Below are positions 1 through 11,839 of a DNA stretch of 64,000 bases, in pieces. Location of the stretch: NCBI GenBank assembly GCA_027257055.1, contig JAPVLO010000153.1, positions 3,100,001-3,164,000 of the forward strand. The letters are read 5' to 3'. Source of the stretch: Cephalopachus bancanus (taxonomy: Eukaryota; Chordata; Mammalia; Primates; Tarsiidae). The stretch's first letter is position 1. Each line of letters starts with the position of its first letter. Under the pieces are notes generated by a model. It was given only the letters and a program-made list of their open reading frames with translations, searched no databases and was not told where the DNA came from. The position numbers were made by a program, and so were the translations under genes.

Positions 1-912
1 TAGTAAGATGACGGTGGCTGCTACATGTTCTCTAATACATTTTGTACATAAGCAAACTTGAAATATTTTTTAATAAATTCTCCAAAAAATAACAACAGAG
101 GGTATCATTTACAGAAAAGGATGGTTTCACAGTTGCAGGCAAGAGTGAAAGTGAGTGAGTGAAGTATTACTATTAATATATGCTTATGTACACCCCAGAT
201 ACTATGGTCTGGAAAAACACAGGATATAAAACAGCAAACGAGATTAGGTTGGAGAGTAACTCTGGACAGTTGCATCAATGCCAGTGTAATAACAGACTAG
301 TCTCCAATATGACAAATCATTTGTGAGCATGTTAAAATAGATATTGTGTCATTAGCTAATATGATTTCATTGATGATGGAATCCAGACTAAATCTTTAAT
401 CTCCCATACAGAGACCTCAACTTCTTCCCCCAATCTGCTATCAAACTATAATACCAATAAAAAATGAGATAATCATCCTGCTTATCTTATATTAGTCTAG
501 AGAGCTACTGTATAGCATGAGAATTATAGTTAATAAAACTGTATTTTATTAGAGGTTTTTGTTAAATATGATTTTATATGCTTTTTTCACACAAAAAGTT
601 AACGATGTGTAGTCATAGATATGTTAATTTGTTAGTAATTATTTTACTCTCTATTTGAATTACATGGCATCATGTTGTAAACCTGAAATAGACACAATAA
701 AGTTTATTTTAAAATAAAAGAAATGAAAAACTGAAGTAACCAATGAAATAGCCATATTATTTATATATAAAACACTATAAAATTGATTTGACTGATTATT
801 TCAACAGAATCTCTGGTGATTTTTTTCATAGACAAACTCATCATGACAACAAGCTGTCATATATCGTTACAGAGATCTATAGGTGGATTCTAAGAATATG
901 TTGTGTATGTTT
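1..912. other. Unassigned AT-rich intergenic sequence
   Basis: No repeat family or gene is recognisable. The stretch is AT-rich and has stops in all frames. The reading frame that opens at 788 gains most of its length from the Alu that follows, so it is not a gene. Confidence 0.5.
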
Positions 913-1082
913 TCTTTTCTTTTTTTTGAGTTGGAGTCTCACTCTGTCGCCCAGACTGGAGTGCAGTGGCCGCTCCTGGCCACCACAGCCTCGACCTGCT
1001 GGGCTCCGGCGATCCTTCCGCCTCAGCCTTCCGAGTAGCCAGAATTACAGGCGCGCGCTACCACGCCCGGTTAATTTTTTTA
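913..1082 (-). repeat. Alu right-arm fragment (lineage-derived type)
   Basis: A T-rich tract is followed by the reverse complement of an Alu 3' arm, with GAGTTGGAGTCTCACTCTG, GGCCGCTCCTGGCC and CCTCGACCTGCTGGGCTCC. It stops at the arm boundary (CCACGCCCGG) and runs straight into an L1 3' end at about 1084. Only the right arm is present. I could not define a clean target-site duplication because both flanks are T-rich. It belongs to the same derived subfamily as the copies near 29.8, 34.9, 39.0, 59.5 and 61.6 kb. Confidence 0.9.
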
Positions 1083-1083
1083 A

Positions 1084-1292
1084 ACCAAAATACAATAAGA
1101 AAGGGATGACCAGTAGCAGGACACTGCCAGGGGAGGGGAAGGCACATAACATTGATAAGGGTAACTGATCTCAAACCAGATAAAGTGGACACCAAAGAGA
1201 GGCCCAAATTTTGCATGTACAATGACCACTTGTATACCAAAATCTGAACTATATCCCATACCTTTAAAATAAAAACATTTTTAAAAATAAAA
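1084..1292 (+). mobile_element. L1 3' UTR fragment, 5'-truncated
   Basis: It contains the G-rich tract (ACACTGCCAGGGGAGGGG), GATAAGGGTAAC, a CCCAAATTTTGC block, ACAATGACCACTTGTATAC and an A-rich end after TTTAAAATAAAA. The same string order recurs near 23.7 and 55.3 kb in this window. This is a 5'-truncated LINE-1 3' UTR with no coding sequence left. Confidence 0.75.
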
Positions 1293-2362
1293 TGCTCTAA
1301 AATGTATTGTGTTGAGGGCTTTAGAATTCTGGAAATATATTAAAAGTCATTAAATTGTATTACTTTAAAAATAAATACATAAATAAATAAACACATAAAT
1401 ACATAAATAAATATTTCTATCAACCGGGAATCAAGACTGGTCAGAGATTTTTGTGTGTATGTAAAAGATAAACACATTTTGGTTTGGCTTTGCCAATATT
1501 CATAGGTAAATATTTCAGGAATTTATTTTTTCCATGGAGAAAAATATTCAGTAGTATTTAGCAATTCAACTAAATGATGATTGATAAATAAGTTATTTTT
1601 CTGCTGAATACTTCTAGCCTGCCTCTTTGAAAATCATCTTTGAAATCATGCCTTCATTCTCTGGAAAAGGCATCAAGGCTCCATCTTATGTCTTCCAGAT
1701 CTAAAGGATGCAGTTGTTAATTATCCTAAATATATATTTTTTAAACCCACAGGTATCAAATGTATAATTTCATATGCAGAACAATGATTAACAAAACTGA
1801 GTCATACGTTTTTCTGAAAAAAAATATTATGGTCAAGTGGAATCCTTGAAAATATTGGAAAAACTTTAAATTCAGTAACAACAAAAAGATTGAGTAAAGT
1901 AAAATAAAAGATCAGGAAAGGGATAGTAAGTAGCACATTGAATAGTTTAATATCCTGGCTGAATTTGAATAATGTAATGCCAAGTGTTTGTTTGTTGCAC
2001 TAAAAATGGTATCTTGTGTACTTTCTTTCTTTCCTTCCTTTCTTTTTTAAAAAAGAATACTTCAAGAAGATACATTTACCCAGTACTAGTGAGTTTCTTT
2101 TGGCTAAGATAAATACCATGGTTTGGTTCATTTAGAATCATCATGTTCCAGTCATTTAACTTTCTTCTTCCTCTTCTCTCCATCCATCCTCCATTCTTTC
2201 TGTAGTGTTTACCAATGTCATTAGAGGCCATTATTTAAAATCTGTTGCTTATGCTCTGCCTCTCATTTGAATTTAATTTGTTACTCCTAAAGAATAGTGT
2301 ACCTCCCCAAAATGAACACAGAGTTATGTCAAACTATATTGAAGGCAGCAAAGTCTTTTATA
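1293..2362. other. Unassigned AT-rich stretch with simple repeats
   Basis: It holds a TAAA/ATAAATAC-type simple repeat at about 1365-1415 and a short TTTC/TTCC tract at about 2024-2046. I see no gene or clear repeat family in the rest. Confidence 0.5.
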
Positions 2363-2699
2363 CATTCATGCATTGCTGAATGACAAAGATATGTACTGAT
2401 AAATGTATTGTTTGATGATTTCCTTGTATGAACGTCAGAGTGTGCTTACACAGACTTAGATGGTATAGCCTACTTCACAACTAGGTTATATGGTACAGCC
2501 TATTGCTCCAAGGCTGCAAACCTGAACAGCAAGTCACTGTGCAGAACACTGTAAGTCATTGTAACACACTGGTATTTGTGTATCTAAACATATCTAAACA
2601 GAAAACCTACAGAGCAAATATGACACAATAATCTTATAAGACCACTGTTGTACATTCAGCCTGCTGTTGACCAAAATATCATTATGCAGCGCATGACTG
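2363..2699 (+). mobile_element. MER2-like Tigger-derived MITE
   Basis: The element is about 337 bp. It starts CATTCATGCATTGCT after a TA and ends GCGCATGACTG. Internally it carries GATGGTATAGCCTACT, TATTGCTCCAAGGCTGCAAA and TTTGTGTATCTAAACATA in the order of the MER2 consensus as I recall it. The termini are imperfect inverted repeats and the flanking TA fits a Tc1/mariner (Tigger) superfamily insertion. It is non-coding, and its divergence suggests an old insertion. Confidence 0.8.
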
Positions 2700-3039
2700 T
2701 GTATGTTTTTGGGAACTGATTAGGTCAGCCCTTTCTCATCTGCCAAACATGCAGTCACCTTTTTTTCTGCTAACATAATTTCTACACTCTTGCTCCTCTT
2801 TATTTTCCCCTTTCTCTGTAACTCTTCCCTTCTGTAAGCACAGAGCTTTGAATTTCTGTATTAACTGATTAATGTATTCATTCATGTATGCAAATATATT
2901 AATGGAATATACATTATATTCTAGCATAAGAATGCAGGGTGGAAAACACAAATATGGTCTATTTTCTCACAGTGCTTTTTTTTCTAGTGGGGAGATTCGG
3001 ATAGCTCAGTATTATTATAATTGTTAGGAGACATGATTG

Positions 3040-3960
3040 GGCTGATGAGAATGCACAGAGTACGGACATTTAACCCAGCCTAAGAGGATCTAAGTAGGCT
3101 TCCTGTTGGAAGTGACCATCAAGATAAGCAGTTAGAAGGCTAAGTAGAAATCATACATAAGTTTATAAAGCAAAAGGGTTCAGGGGACACTAAGAGTGTT
3201 CTAAGTAGTTGAAATAACATATGGGGAGGCCCTGAAATAAGATTATGGTATGTTTGAGGAAGAAATTTGGCAGTACTGAGAATAAAATACATGAGAGAAA
3301 ATGTTAAGAAAAAAAGGTAAGGTAAAACTGAGGTTAAGGTTTATTAACTTATTTATACTGTTTTTAAAGAGTTTACCATTTTAAAGAGACTGTATCCTAA
3401 GAGCCACAAGATGCCAGTGAAGTAATTTATGCAGTAGACAGAAGTAGAGAGATGCAATCTGGATGCAATATGAAAAGTGATTGGAAAAGTTCATTTTCAG
3501 AAACAAGGTGACCAGACTATTAACAGAGTCCCAGCAAAAAATGATGTAGACCAGAGGAAGAGCAGTGGAAATGGAGAAAAAAGGAGAACAGAATCAGCAT
3601 TTAAGGAGTAGCATTAATAAAAAGGGTGAATAAAAAAAAGGAAAAAGTCCAAGATAATCATTAGAATTTTGTTTCAGGAAACTAGATGAATAAAGAATTT
3701 AACTTTCACAGGAAACATTGAGGAAGCCCACCCAGAGGGCGTAGAGATGTATAAACAAAATTTGATAATACTGAATTTTAGTTGCCAGTGGGACACTTTA
3801 ATAGAGTTAGTAGATCAGTATCTTAAGAGATGTCTCAGAGTTGAAGATAAATATTTGCAGATTGTCAACGCATAAGCCACTGAAATACAGAGCCTGGACG
3901 AGGTGAGATGCTTTGTGGAATAAGAGGAAAATAAAGTTTAGGACAGAGTCCCATGGAGCA
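3040..3960 (+). repeat. Old interspersed repeat, family not certain
   Basis: It contains phrases typical of a long, ancient, purine-rich mammalian repeat: AGGCTTCCTGTTGGAAGTGACC, GACTGTATCCTAAGAGCCA, AGTAGAGAGATGCAATCTGG and TGGGACACTTTAATAG. A segment with the same order of motifs lies at 49.47-49.98 kb. Part of the same type appears to flank the Alu at 26.1 kb. I do not name the family. Confidence 0.45.
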
Positions 3961-3969
3961 TCAAATCAA

Positions 3970-4547
3970 TGGGGGGAGGGAAAGACTCCCCAAAAAAACC
4001 CAAAATTTATTTATAAAAAATTGTGTATTTATTCTTACATATTTAAACTTCAATCACCTTCAAAGTACTCTCCGTTTGATGCAATACACCTATTGAGATG
4101 CTTTTCTCACTGCTCAAAACAGTTGAACTCATCAGTTTTGACACCTTTTAGTGCTTCTACCATTCTTTGTTTCACCTCTCCACATTGGCAAAACATTCCT
4201 TTTGAGAACTTTTTTCATCCTGGAAAACAAAAAGTTACTCAAATGAGATCAGGCGAATAGGGAGGGTGGGGCATGGGGGTCATGCAATTTTTGATCAGAA
4301 ACTGCTTAACACTCAGTGCAATGTGGGCAGGTGCACTTGTAAATCACCCATCAGGAAATGGGCAAATGCACTGAAAGAATCTCCAAAAAAAATTCACTGA
4401 AGCTGAATGCAGTCTTTCACAACAATGCCAGCTGGTGATGCTGATGGGTTCCTAGAACACTTACCTAGCAGGGGAAACCTGTATTAAAAGAGGCCCACTC
4501 TCCAAAATATAATTCCAGTTTCTGGGTGGGGGGGAGATCTCCCCCTG
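3970..4547 (-). mobile_element. Non-autonomous mariner-type element, copy A
   Basis: The copy is about 578 bp with inverted ends: left end GAGGGAAAGACTCCCC then an A-rich run, right end GTTTCTGGG...CTCCCCCTG followed by TA. It aligns along its whole length with the elements at 19118-19711 and 62529-63095. Shared motifs are TTCAAAGTACTCTCCGTTTG near the left end and GATGGGTTCCTAGAACACTT near the right end. The minus strand keeps the decayed C-terminal part of a mariner transposase reading frame (the ASN-EYFE region), with many stops. An autonomous mariner is about 1.3 kb, so more than half of the internal sequence is missing. Confidence 0.8.
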
Positions 4548-4889
4548 TATAGAATGGGAAGAGGAGAAATGTGAAAGATAATTTGTAATGGGACAGTTAT
4601 AAAGGAAGAAGAACAAGAAAGAATATGGTCTCATAAAAGAAATAGTTTCAAGAATAAGGGCATGGATAATGTCACATGTAATAAAATAAGACCTTAAATG
4701 ATTCCCTGAGTATAAATCAGTTCTATTGTTTTTCCTTAGAGAGTAAGCATTTCATTAAATGTAATTTATTCAATGTCAAAAGTACATAAAGTATAAAATT
4801 CATACAGAACATAACACAATGTTATTCACTCAATAGCGCTTAAAATATTATTTCTACCAGCAATATATGAGAGTTCCAGTTCTATCACG
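4548..4889. other. Unassigned AT-rich spacer
   Basis: No repeat family or gene recognised between the mariner copy and the inverted L1. Confidence 0.5.
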
Positions 4890-5305
4890 TTCTTGTTGAC
4901 TTAACACGGTCAATCTTTTTTCATTAAAGTCATTCTAATAACTGTGCAACAATATCTCATTGTGGTTTTAATTTACATATTCCTAATGACTAATGATGTT
5001 GCACATCTTTTCACATGGATATTTGCCATCCCTATACTTTCTTTGTTGAAATGTTTTTTAACTATTTCACCTATTTTATTTATTGGGTCATTTTTTCTTA
5101 TTAAATTTTGAGAGTTCTTTATGGATTTCGTATAAAAATCCTTTGTCAGATATGTAATTTTAAAATATTTTTCCCAGTCTGTGGGTTGTCTTTTATAAAC
5201 AATGTCTTGAACAACAGATGCTTTTAATTTTGATAAAATCTAATTTATAATTTTTAAAAGTTTTATGGATGTTGGTGTTGTTTCTAAGAAATCTTTGTCT
5301 AACTT
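4890..5305 (-). mobile_element. Old L1, inverted 5' segment (ORF2 region)
   Basis: The plus strand reads as the complement of L1 ORF2 C-terminal coding DNA. Landmarks are ATCTCATTGTGGTTTTAATT, TAATGATGTTGCACATCTTT, TTTGTCAGATATGTAATTTT and CCCAGTCTGTGGGTTGTCTT. It is directly followed by a sense-orientation L1 3' segment at about 5312. The two together form a head-to-head inversion. Divergence is high and all frames are broken, so this is an old (L1M-type) insertion. Confidence 0.75.
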
Positions 5306-5311
5306 ATTACT

Positions 5312-5951
5312 GGTGATGTAAAATAGTAAAATCAGTTTGGAAAAACAGTTTGGTAATATCTTAGAAATTTAAATAACCACCTACCATATAATCCAGCTAT
5401 TTTACTCCTAAGTATTTACCTGAGACCAATGAAAGCATATATCTACATGAAGACTTGCACATAAGCACTTGTTCATAACCAATTTATAATAGCCAAATAT
5501 TATAAATAACCCAAGTATTCATCAATGGTTGAATGACTAAACAAATTATGGCATATACATACAGTAGAATATTATCCACCAACTAAATGAGCAAATTATG
5601 TATATGTATGCATATATATGCCAACTAGATGAATATCAATATATGTATGAGGCATGAAAGAAGTCAGTCAAAAAAGAGTGCATAGTGAAATTTCGTGTAT
5701 ATCAAAATTTCATATAATGAAAACTAATCTAGAATAATAGAAAGAAGATCAGAGTTTTCTTGAGGACAGAGGGTAGGGCCAGAGAGGGACAGAGGCATGT
5801 ATTACAAAGGGCTATAAGAAAATTTTGGAGGATGATAAATGTTTATTTTGATTGTGGTGATGCTTTCATGAATGTATTCATAGGTCAGAAATTTTACATG
5901 TGCAGTTTATTGTTTGTCAGTTAACCACTTAAACCTCTATAAAGCTGTTAA
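5312..5951 (+). mobile_element. Old L1, sense 3' segment to its 3' end
   Basis: Sense-strand landmarks are GTTTGGTAATATCTTAGAAA, ACCATATAATCCAGCTATTT, CTTGTTCATAACCAATTTATAATAG (shortened here), CAATGGTTGAATGACTAAAC, AGTAGAATATTATCCACCAA, GATTGTGGTGATGCTTTCATG and a terminal AACCTCTATAAAGCTG. These are the order expected for an old L1 from late ORF2 to the 3' end. It pairs with the inverted segment at 4890-5305 as one insertion event. Confidence 0.8.
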
Positions 5952-8900
5952 ATATCGCTGCACTCCAATATCACAAACATAGCAACTCAATTTAAAAAAT
6001 AGCATACTTCTTTTTGTAATATGATCAAGTCATTCACTCACAATCAAAATATTGCAAGTTTCATGGATTTGTCCAGTAGTTTTTCACTTAGGCTGAGTGA
6101 AATTATCCACTGAGAATTGATAATAAAGTCTTAAGAATGTGGTGACTAACTGTAAATATGCAACCTTTTGTCCTAAACTCTCACACACTAGGATGTCAGT
6201 TGCTGTCTTCAACAGAAAATGTTTCTCCTTAGTTTCGAAGTACACTATCAGGAAAAAAATTTTAAAGATACTTTTTGCTTCTTTTTTTGGTAAGGATCTG
6301 TTTTTTATAAATTTGGAAAATCAAATTTTATGACTATGTTTTGTTTTTCAATAAACTATTTCCCCAAAAAATGTCTTAACAAAATTGTGTATTGGAAACA
6401 CCCAAAAATGCCTTCACATCTGCAATCTAAAACATGTTTTAACATTTCGCAACTTTTTTGTGTCCTTTGGTTTTTTGAATATAGTGTTTGTAAAAGAAGT
6501 TCAATTTTCTTCTTCTTTAACATTTGTGATAACCTTAACACACCTCAAACCATTTTCAAAAGATTTGTCATTCCCTTTTTTATTTATCTGTATGCATAAT
6601 TTTAAAGTATTAAACTGGCAAAGTATAGCTTTGCACTTTGGGCTTAAATTTATTTAATATTTAAATGAGGAAAATTAAGCTATTCCCCCGATTAAAGCTC
6701 TTTAATAGTTTAGGATAAAGTAAATTTTCCATCTAGTCCTGAAGGGTTGAAATGAGGGGGAGAGAAAGAATTAGGTCCTCATTTTCTCATCTCATCTCCA
6801 CCCCTACATCAAGGTTCAACTCTAAGGGTGAAAGTTTATAAAGCAGATGTGGTGTTCTGTACCCCTAGACCTCCAGAGGAGAGGGTTGCTTGTCACACAG
6901 AGAATACTGGGCTTTGGTTTATTGCCATGTTCCACGTAGCAAGGGAGTAATAAGGTGGAAGTGGGATGATTACACATTTGTTTGTTTGACAGTTTTGTTT
7001 TTCACTTGGTTTGTTTGTTTGGCATATTTATAAATAGCTGTCTTCTTTACTCTTGAAATGATCCTGGTCTAAATGATATAGTATCCTAGATTTTCTGCCC
7101 TGGGCTGATGCACCAATCCTATAATAGTCACTAGTGTTGGTTGCTGAAAATTCACAGCTGGTCCCTCTCGGGAGAATTGTCTTCAGCTGAATTAGCTCCA
7201 ACAGTGCATGGGAGGTTTTATATTTTACCTTCCTACTTTCTATCCCCAAGCAGCCAGAGGCAGAGAACTAAAGATGCAAAGGAATCTAAAAGGCTGGCTC
7301 CCTTGCTCCAGGTGTCACGACTCTGTGATGCAATTTGTGCTCCAAAGCTCCCTATGGATTCAGTCTAAAGCTAATCTACTAAGCGCACATTCCTGTTTAG
7401 GTTTTTGCGGGGTTTTTTTCCCCGTTATCTTGTACTGTTTCACTCATCCCCTTTCTCCCGAGAATTCTTGATCAACACAATTTCAATACAAGTGTTTCAG
7501 GCTGTTTCTAGAGAAACTGACCGAGATAGTACTGGAACTGGTCCCAGAAAGCTGTGTTTAAAGATGTGACTCTAGAGTGGGATACTTTGCATGCTGGGGG
7601 ACAATAAGAACCCAATCACTGGTGACAGAAGAAGTGTTGCTAGTCCCCAGCATACTCTGGCTGTGTCATTGCTGAGACGTTCACCAAGATGAACTTAGAT
7701 TAGACATAGACATGGGGAATAGACTAGTTTGTCGACGTCTATCATGCTTGTGAGGTTTGGGGAAAATTGTAACTATAAGTCCTCCTGGAATTATGTAGAT
7801 ATTGCTAAATATCACTTGTGTGCTGGAAAAAAATGACAGGCTCAGATATATTAATCATGAATATAAAGCAAAATGTGAAAATTGAGAGTCTGTTTGGCAC
7901 TATTTAAAGAGACTATCACCTCTTGAAGTTATAGGGAAAAGAGTGCTGAAAATGAGACATAGAACTTGGTTATAAAAGAGGTAAAACTACTCTTACTTTA
8001 GGCAAACTTCCTGTTTTAGTCACAGTTCTAAGAAAAAAGTATGCTCCTGAGACTTGAAATGAAGGGTATTTGGCTTAGGTGCACTTGAAAACCTTGAATC
8101 CCTAAACCTTCTGGTCCTGCAAAAGGGGCTCCTCCTCTTGTTGAAAGATAAGACCTCCCTCACTTAAAGACTATTGGGAGTTCTTCAATAAAGCAAGTGT
8201 CTTACAGGACACACTTTTCTTCTTCAGCATCTTTACTCCTAAATCCTCTGATTACCAGATCCATAACTAGGTGAAATCTCAGGATTTAAGTTACTAGGGA
8301 AGTTACCTGGTCTGATGGGAGAAGAATTATACACCAAAGAAACTTCAGAATCTAGCTACCAGGTACTGACAAGAGACCTGGTAGTCAACATATTATATCT
8401 ACAGTTGCCATGATTAAGGGAACCTGAAGATCACTAATATTTTGCAGTCTTTTTAATAAGTTCTTTGTTTTGATTTCACATACAGGTATTTTGACATTTT
8501 CCAATCATAGCTCAGATAAAAGTTCTAACTCAATTTTCAATTCTTATCAAATAAATGAACACTTACACATGATTTCCATACTTTTAATTATATTTTATCA
8601 ATTTCTATTAAAAATACGACTATTAAAAGGAAATTGAATTATAGTAAATTTCACTTTTTCTGAGCATATTCTCTCAATATTCTGATATTATTTTAATATC
8701 CTGAAAGTATTTTAATCATATCAAATTTCAAGAAATTTTAGTATATACTTTGTAATTGCTCTGGGGGTCCTGAAATATGGAACCACTTAAATGGTCTCTT
8801 TTCCAGGACCAGACTCTCATATTTCCAAGAAGATCTCTGAATAACTGCATAACCAGATTTGCACAAACTTTATCTACCTGCAGGAGAAAATAATTTAATA

Positions 8901-9221
8901 TATTTTAAATTTGATTCAGAAAGTATTTTAGTTGAATACTGAACATATTATCTTCATATATATTTCTACAGAGTGGTCCAATTGAAGATTATTTTATGGA
9001 TAAAGAAAACATTAAAAATATTTTTATTCAAATGCCATTTGACTAGAAAGTCCAGGTCAAAACAAGAATAGGTGATTTGTGTGCAAACAGATATATTAAG
9101 GCATAGTGACAGAGAAAAAGAGCCCCCATATGTCTAGCATTATGTACTTTTCCACTTGAAGATACACTTTTTAAAACATAAATACCTCTGAGAACCTCTT
9201 TAGTCACTAATTTATACCTGT
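5952..9221. other. Long unassigned intergenic stretch
   Basis: No gene or confident repeat is seen in about 3.3 kb. A block at about 7500-8450 has less AT and phrases such as CCTTCTGGTCCTGCAAAAGG and AGTTACCTGGTCTGATGGGA. I suspect an old LTR-retroelement internal remnant there, but no protein motif survives to support it. The short frames at 6139-6657 and 7028-7471 overlap one another on both strands and show no domain. Confidence 0.4.
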
Positions 9222-9420
9222 GGTTTCCCAACTGTGATCCTTGGGTCCTAGGGCTTCCTCAGCAGAATGAAAGATCTTATCAGTTGCAAAGGGACAGAGT
9301 TCTAGTCTCCCCACTCTACGCAGTGAAAGCAGCTTCATTTTTACCTGCTAACTACATTGGGCTTCCAAATAGTACTACATTTGAAGAAAGAAATAATTAC
9401 ATTTGAAAACTATTGTTCTA
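9222..9420 (+). mobile_element. Possible hAT (MER5-like) MITE
   Basis: The left end GTGGTTTCCCAACTGTGATCC and the right end TTTGAAAACTATTGTTCTAG form imperfect inverted repeats resembling the CAGTGGTTCTCAA ends of mammalian hAT-Charlie elements. The body is non-coding. The family is not certain. Confidence 0.45.
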
Positions 9421-9608
9421 GTTGACTGTCAAGGGGAGGAAGATAGTTTTGTCCTAATTCATTTCATCTGCCAGGGGGTATGGGGTTCTTTGTTTGGAAT
9501 AGCAAGTTACCTACCTCTTTATCACATCTAACATCATTACATTATATGAATAAAACATATTTAGTCCCTGAATGGATTGCTCACTAAAAAACAAATTATT
9601 CAGTCTTA

Positions 9609-9897
9609 ATTTTTTTTTTTTTGAGTCAGAGCCTCACTCTGTCACCCAGGCTGGAGTGCAGTGGCACAGTCACAGCCACCCCAGCGTCAACCTGCTGGGC
9701 TCCAGCGATCCTTAAGCCTCAGCCTTCCATTGGAACTACAGGCGTGTGCTACACACCTGGCTAATTTTTTCATATATTGTAGAGATGAGATCTCGCCAAG
9801 TTGCTGAGGCTGGTCTCGAAAACTTGGGCTCAGGCAATCCTCTCACCTCAGCCTCCCAAAGTGCTGGGATGACAGTCTTGAGCCACCATACCTGGCC
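9609..9897 (-). repeat. Alu dimer, older type
   Basis: Full-length dimer in reverse. A poly-T is followed by GAGTCAGAGCCTCACTCTG, then TGCAGTGGCACAGTCACAG in the right arm, a linker, and a left arm ending GCCACCATACCTGGCC. The short repeated flanks (TTAATTTTTT on both sides) fit a target-site duplication. It lacks the GGCCGCTCCCGGCC hairpin of the younger copies, so it belongs to an earlier AluJ-like layer. Confidence 0.92.
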
Positions 9898-10134
9898 TTA
9901 ATTTTTTAAATTTAACTTTTCCATTATTTAATCAAATCATAATCAGCATCTGCTTTTTCCTTTTCCTAGGATACTCCATCCTTGCCTCCACCCTTCGTTA
10001 TTTTTCTACATTTAATTTTTTCTTCTGGTTTCAACTTAAAAATTTTTACACCTTCTCAAAGAAATCTTCTTAATCTTCCATTTTTATTCCCTAGTTATAT
10101 TTCCTTTTCAGTTTTACTGTATAATTTTCTAGCT

Positions 10135-10240
10135 TACCTACCTCAACTGAATGATAAACTCCACAAGGGCCACACATGTTTTGTTAGCCACTACATCTCC
10201 AAATCTAGAGATCTAGTGCTCAATACACTCTAAATATCCA
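10135..10240 (+). repeat. L2 3'-end fragment
   Basis: The order AATGATAAACTCCACAAGGGC, ATGTTTTGTTAGCCACTACAT and AGTGCTCAATACACTC fits the L2 3' end (AAGCTCCATGAGGGCAG, GTGCTCAATAAA). It is highly diverged. Confidence 0.5.
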
Positions 10241-10849
10241 GGTAAACAAATGTGTCAGAAAGACACACAGCTTGCTAACAATGTGGCCTGTTTGTCACCA
10301 GTTCTAGGTGGCTTTTGCAAAATTTCTCATTGTTCTTTCCCTGCACATTGCCATTTCTCATGTTATACACTAATACAGCTGCCTCCTGCTGACATCACTT
10401 TCCCTTTTCATCATCGAATTCAAGTACCTTTTCCTGGTTGAGGACCCCATGTCATGTCTGTCTTTGCTTCATCTACTACTGCCCATTAAAACATTCTGCT
10501 CTTTGTCAAATTGGTCTCCTGACAATCTCTTGCCCAACTTGTGTTCTGTCAACCCTGAAATACTGCCTGCACTGATATTCTCACCTGAAGCCCTTTCCAG
10601 GCCCATGGGTTACTTTCTTCTTGACTACACTATTGCAGATACTGTCAGCATTACACATACTCAATAATCCTGTATGTTTTTATATTGCTTTCTCAGTTTT
10701 GATTAAATAACAGCCATGTCATGGCATGTAGCTTATTGGACCTAGAATGGGAACACAATAGATACATACTGACTGATTGATTGCTCAATAACAGCTATAT
10801 AAGTACATTTTGAGACTCACCTCGTAAATTAGGTTATTCGATCTTTAGT
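10241..10849. other. Unassigned stretch
   Basis: Pyrimidine-rich at 10300-10660 with two short open frames that show no recognisable domain. Nothing else is seen. Confidence 0.45.
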
Positions 10850-11720
10850 CTTTAAAAAAATCAATGTTAATTTTAAAATAATCTCAAGTTTACAAAAGAG
10901 TTGAAAATGCAGTCAAAGAACTTTCTTCTTGAACTATGTGAGAAACATTGCCAACTTGATGTCTGATCACCTCCAAATACTCTAGCATGTATTTTTGACA
11001 AAGACCCTCTCCTAGATAATGACAACGCAGCCATTAACATCAGGAAACTAATGCTGGTACATTCTCCTATCTAAACCTTAGACCCCATTCTAATTTTGCT
11101 AATTGTCTCAACATTGCCCTTTATAGAAAAGAGTTTCAGTTCAGAATCATGTGTTGCATTTTGTTTCTATGTCTCTTTACTCTGTATGATGCCTTTAAAG
11201 ATTGCAATCCTATTATTTGTAAAACATCCATCAATTTGGGCTTGTCTGCTGTTTCCTTAAGATTAGATTCAGCTGATTCATCTTTGGGAGGAATACACAG
11301 ACATGATGCATGTTTTCCTTATTGGATTCTATTTTGTGGCTCATGATTTTAATTGTCCCAGTACTAACGTTATATACTTTGGTCACTTGATTGAGGAGTT
11401 ATCTTCCAGGCTTCTCTACTTTAAAGTTACTCTTTTTAATTAGTAAGTAGATTGTGGGAAGGGATTTTTAACTATGTAAATATCAAGTTCCTCATAAAAC
11501 TTTTAATTTATTGCTTTATGTGTATTCATATGGACTCATGCTTTCCTATTTTATTCGTTGGCTCACAAGACATTGCTATAGTTATTTATTTTGCTGCTCA
11601 CTTTGTCCAGTGAAACTCTTCAAATTGGCTTCTGTGAACTCTTGGCATATCACCATCATTCTTTGAGTGCTTACTTGTTTTCTGATACGAGTGATATTCC
11701 AGGCTTGTTTTACTCTCTCC
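10850..11720 (-). repeat. Old LINE (L1M-type) fragment
   Basis: The series ATGTGTTGCATTTTGTTTCT, ATGTCTCTTTACTCTG, CATCAATTTGGGCTTGTCTG, TTAGATTCAGCTGATTCATC, GGAATACACAGACATGATGC, GGTCACTTGATTGAGG and AAAGTTACTCTTTTTAATTAG follows a common ancient mammalian interspersed repeat. I recall it as part of the L1M group, lying on the minus strand. Small frames inside it are incidental. Confidence 0.5.
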
Positions 11721-11839
11721 TTGCCCAAGCCCTAAATCCAGCCATTTCTTCAGGGAACCAACCCTCACTCTTCACGTGGAGAAGGACAATTAGAAGCCAA
11801 GATTTGGGTAGTAGCTATATTTATTGCCTTGGAACTCTA

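Noticed and set aside
788..1168. 126-codon frame
   Set aside because: Its length comes from reading through an Alu right arm and into an L1 3' UTR.
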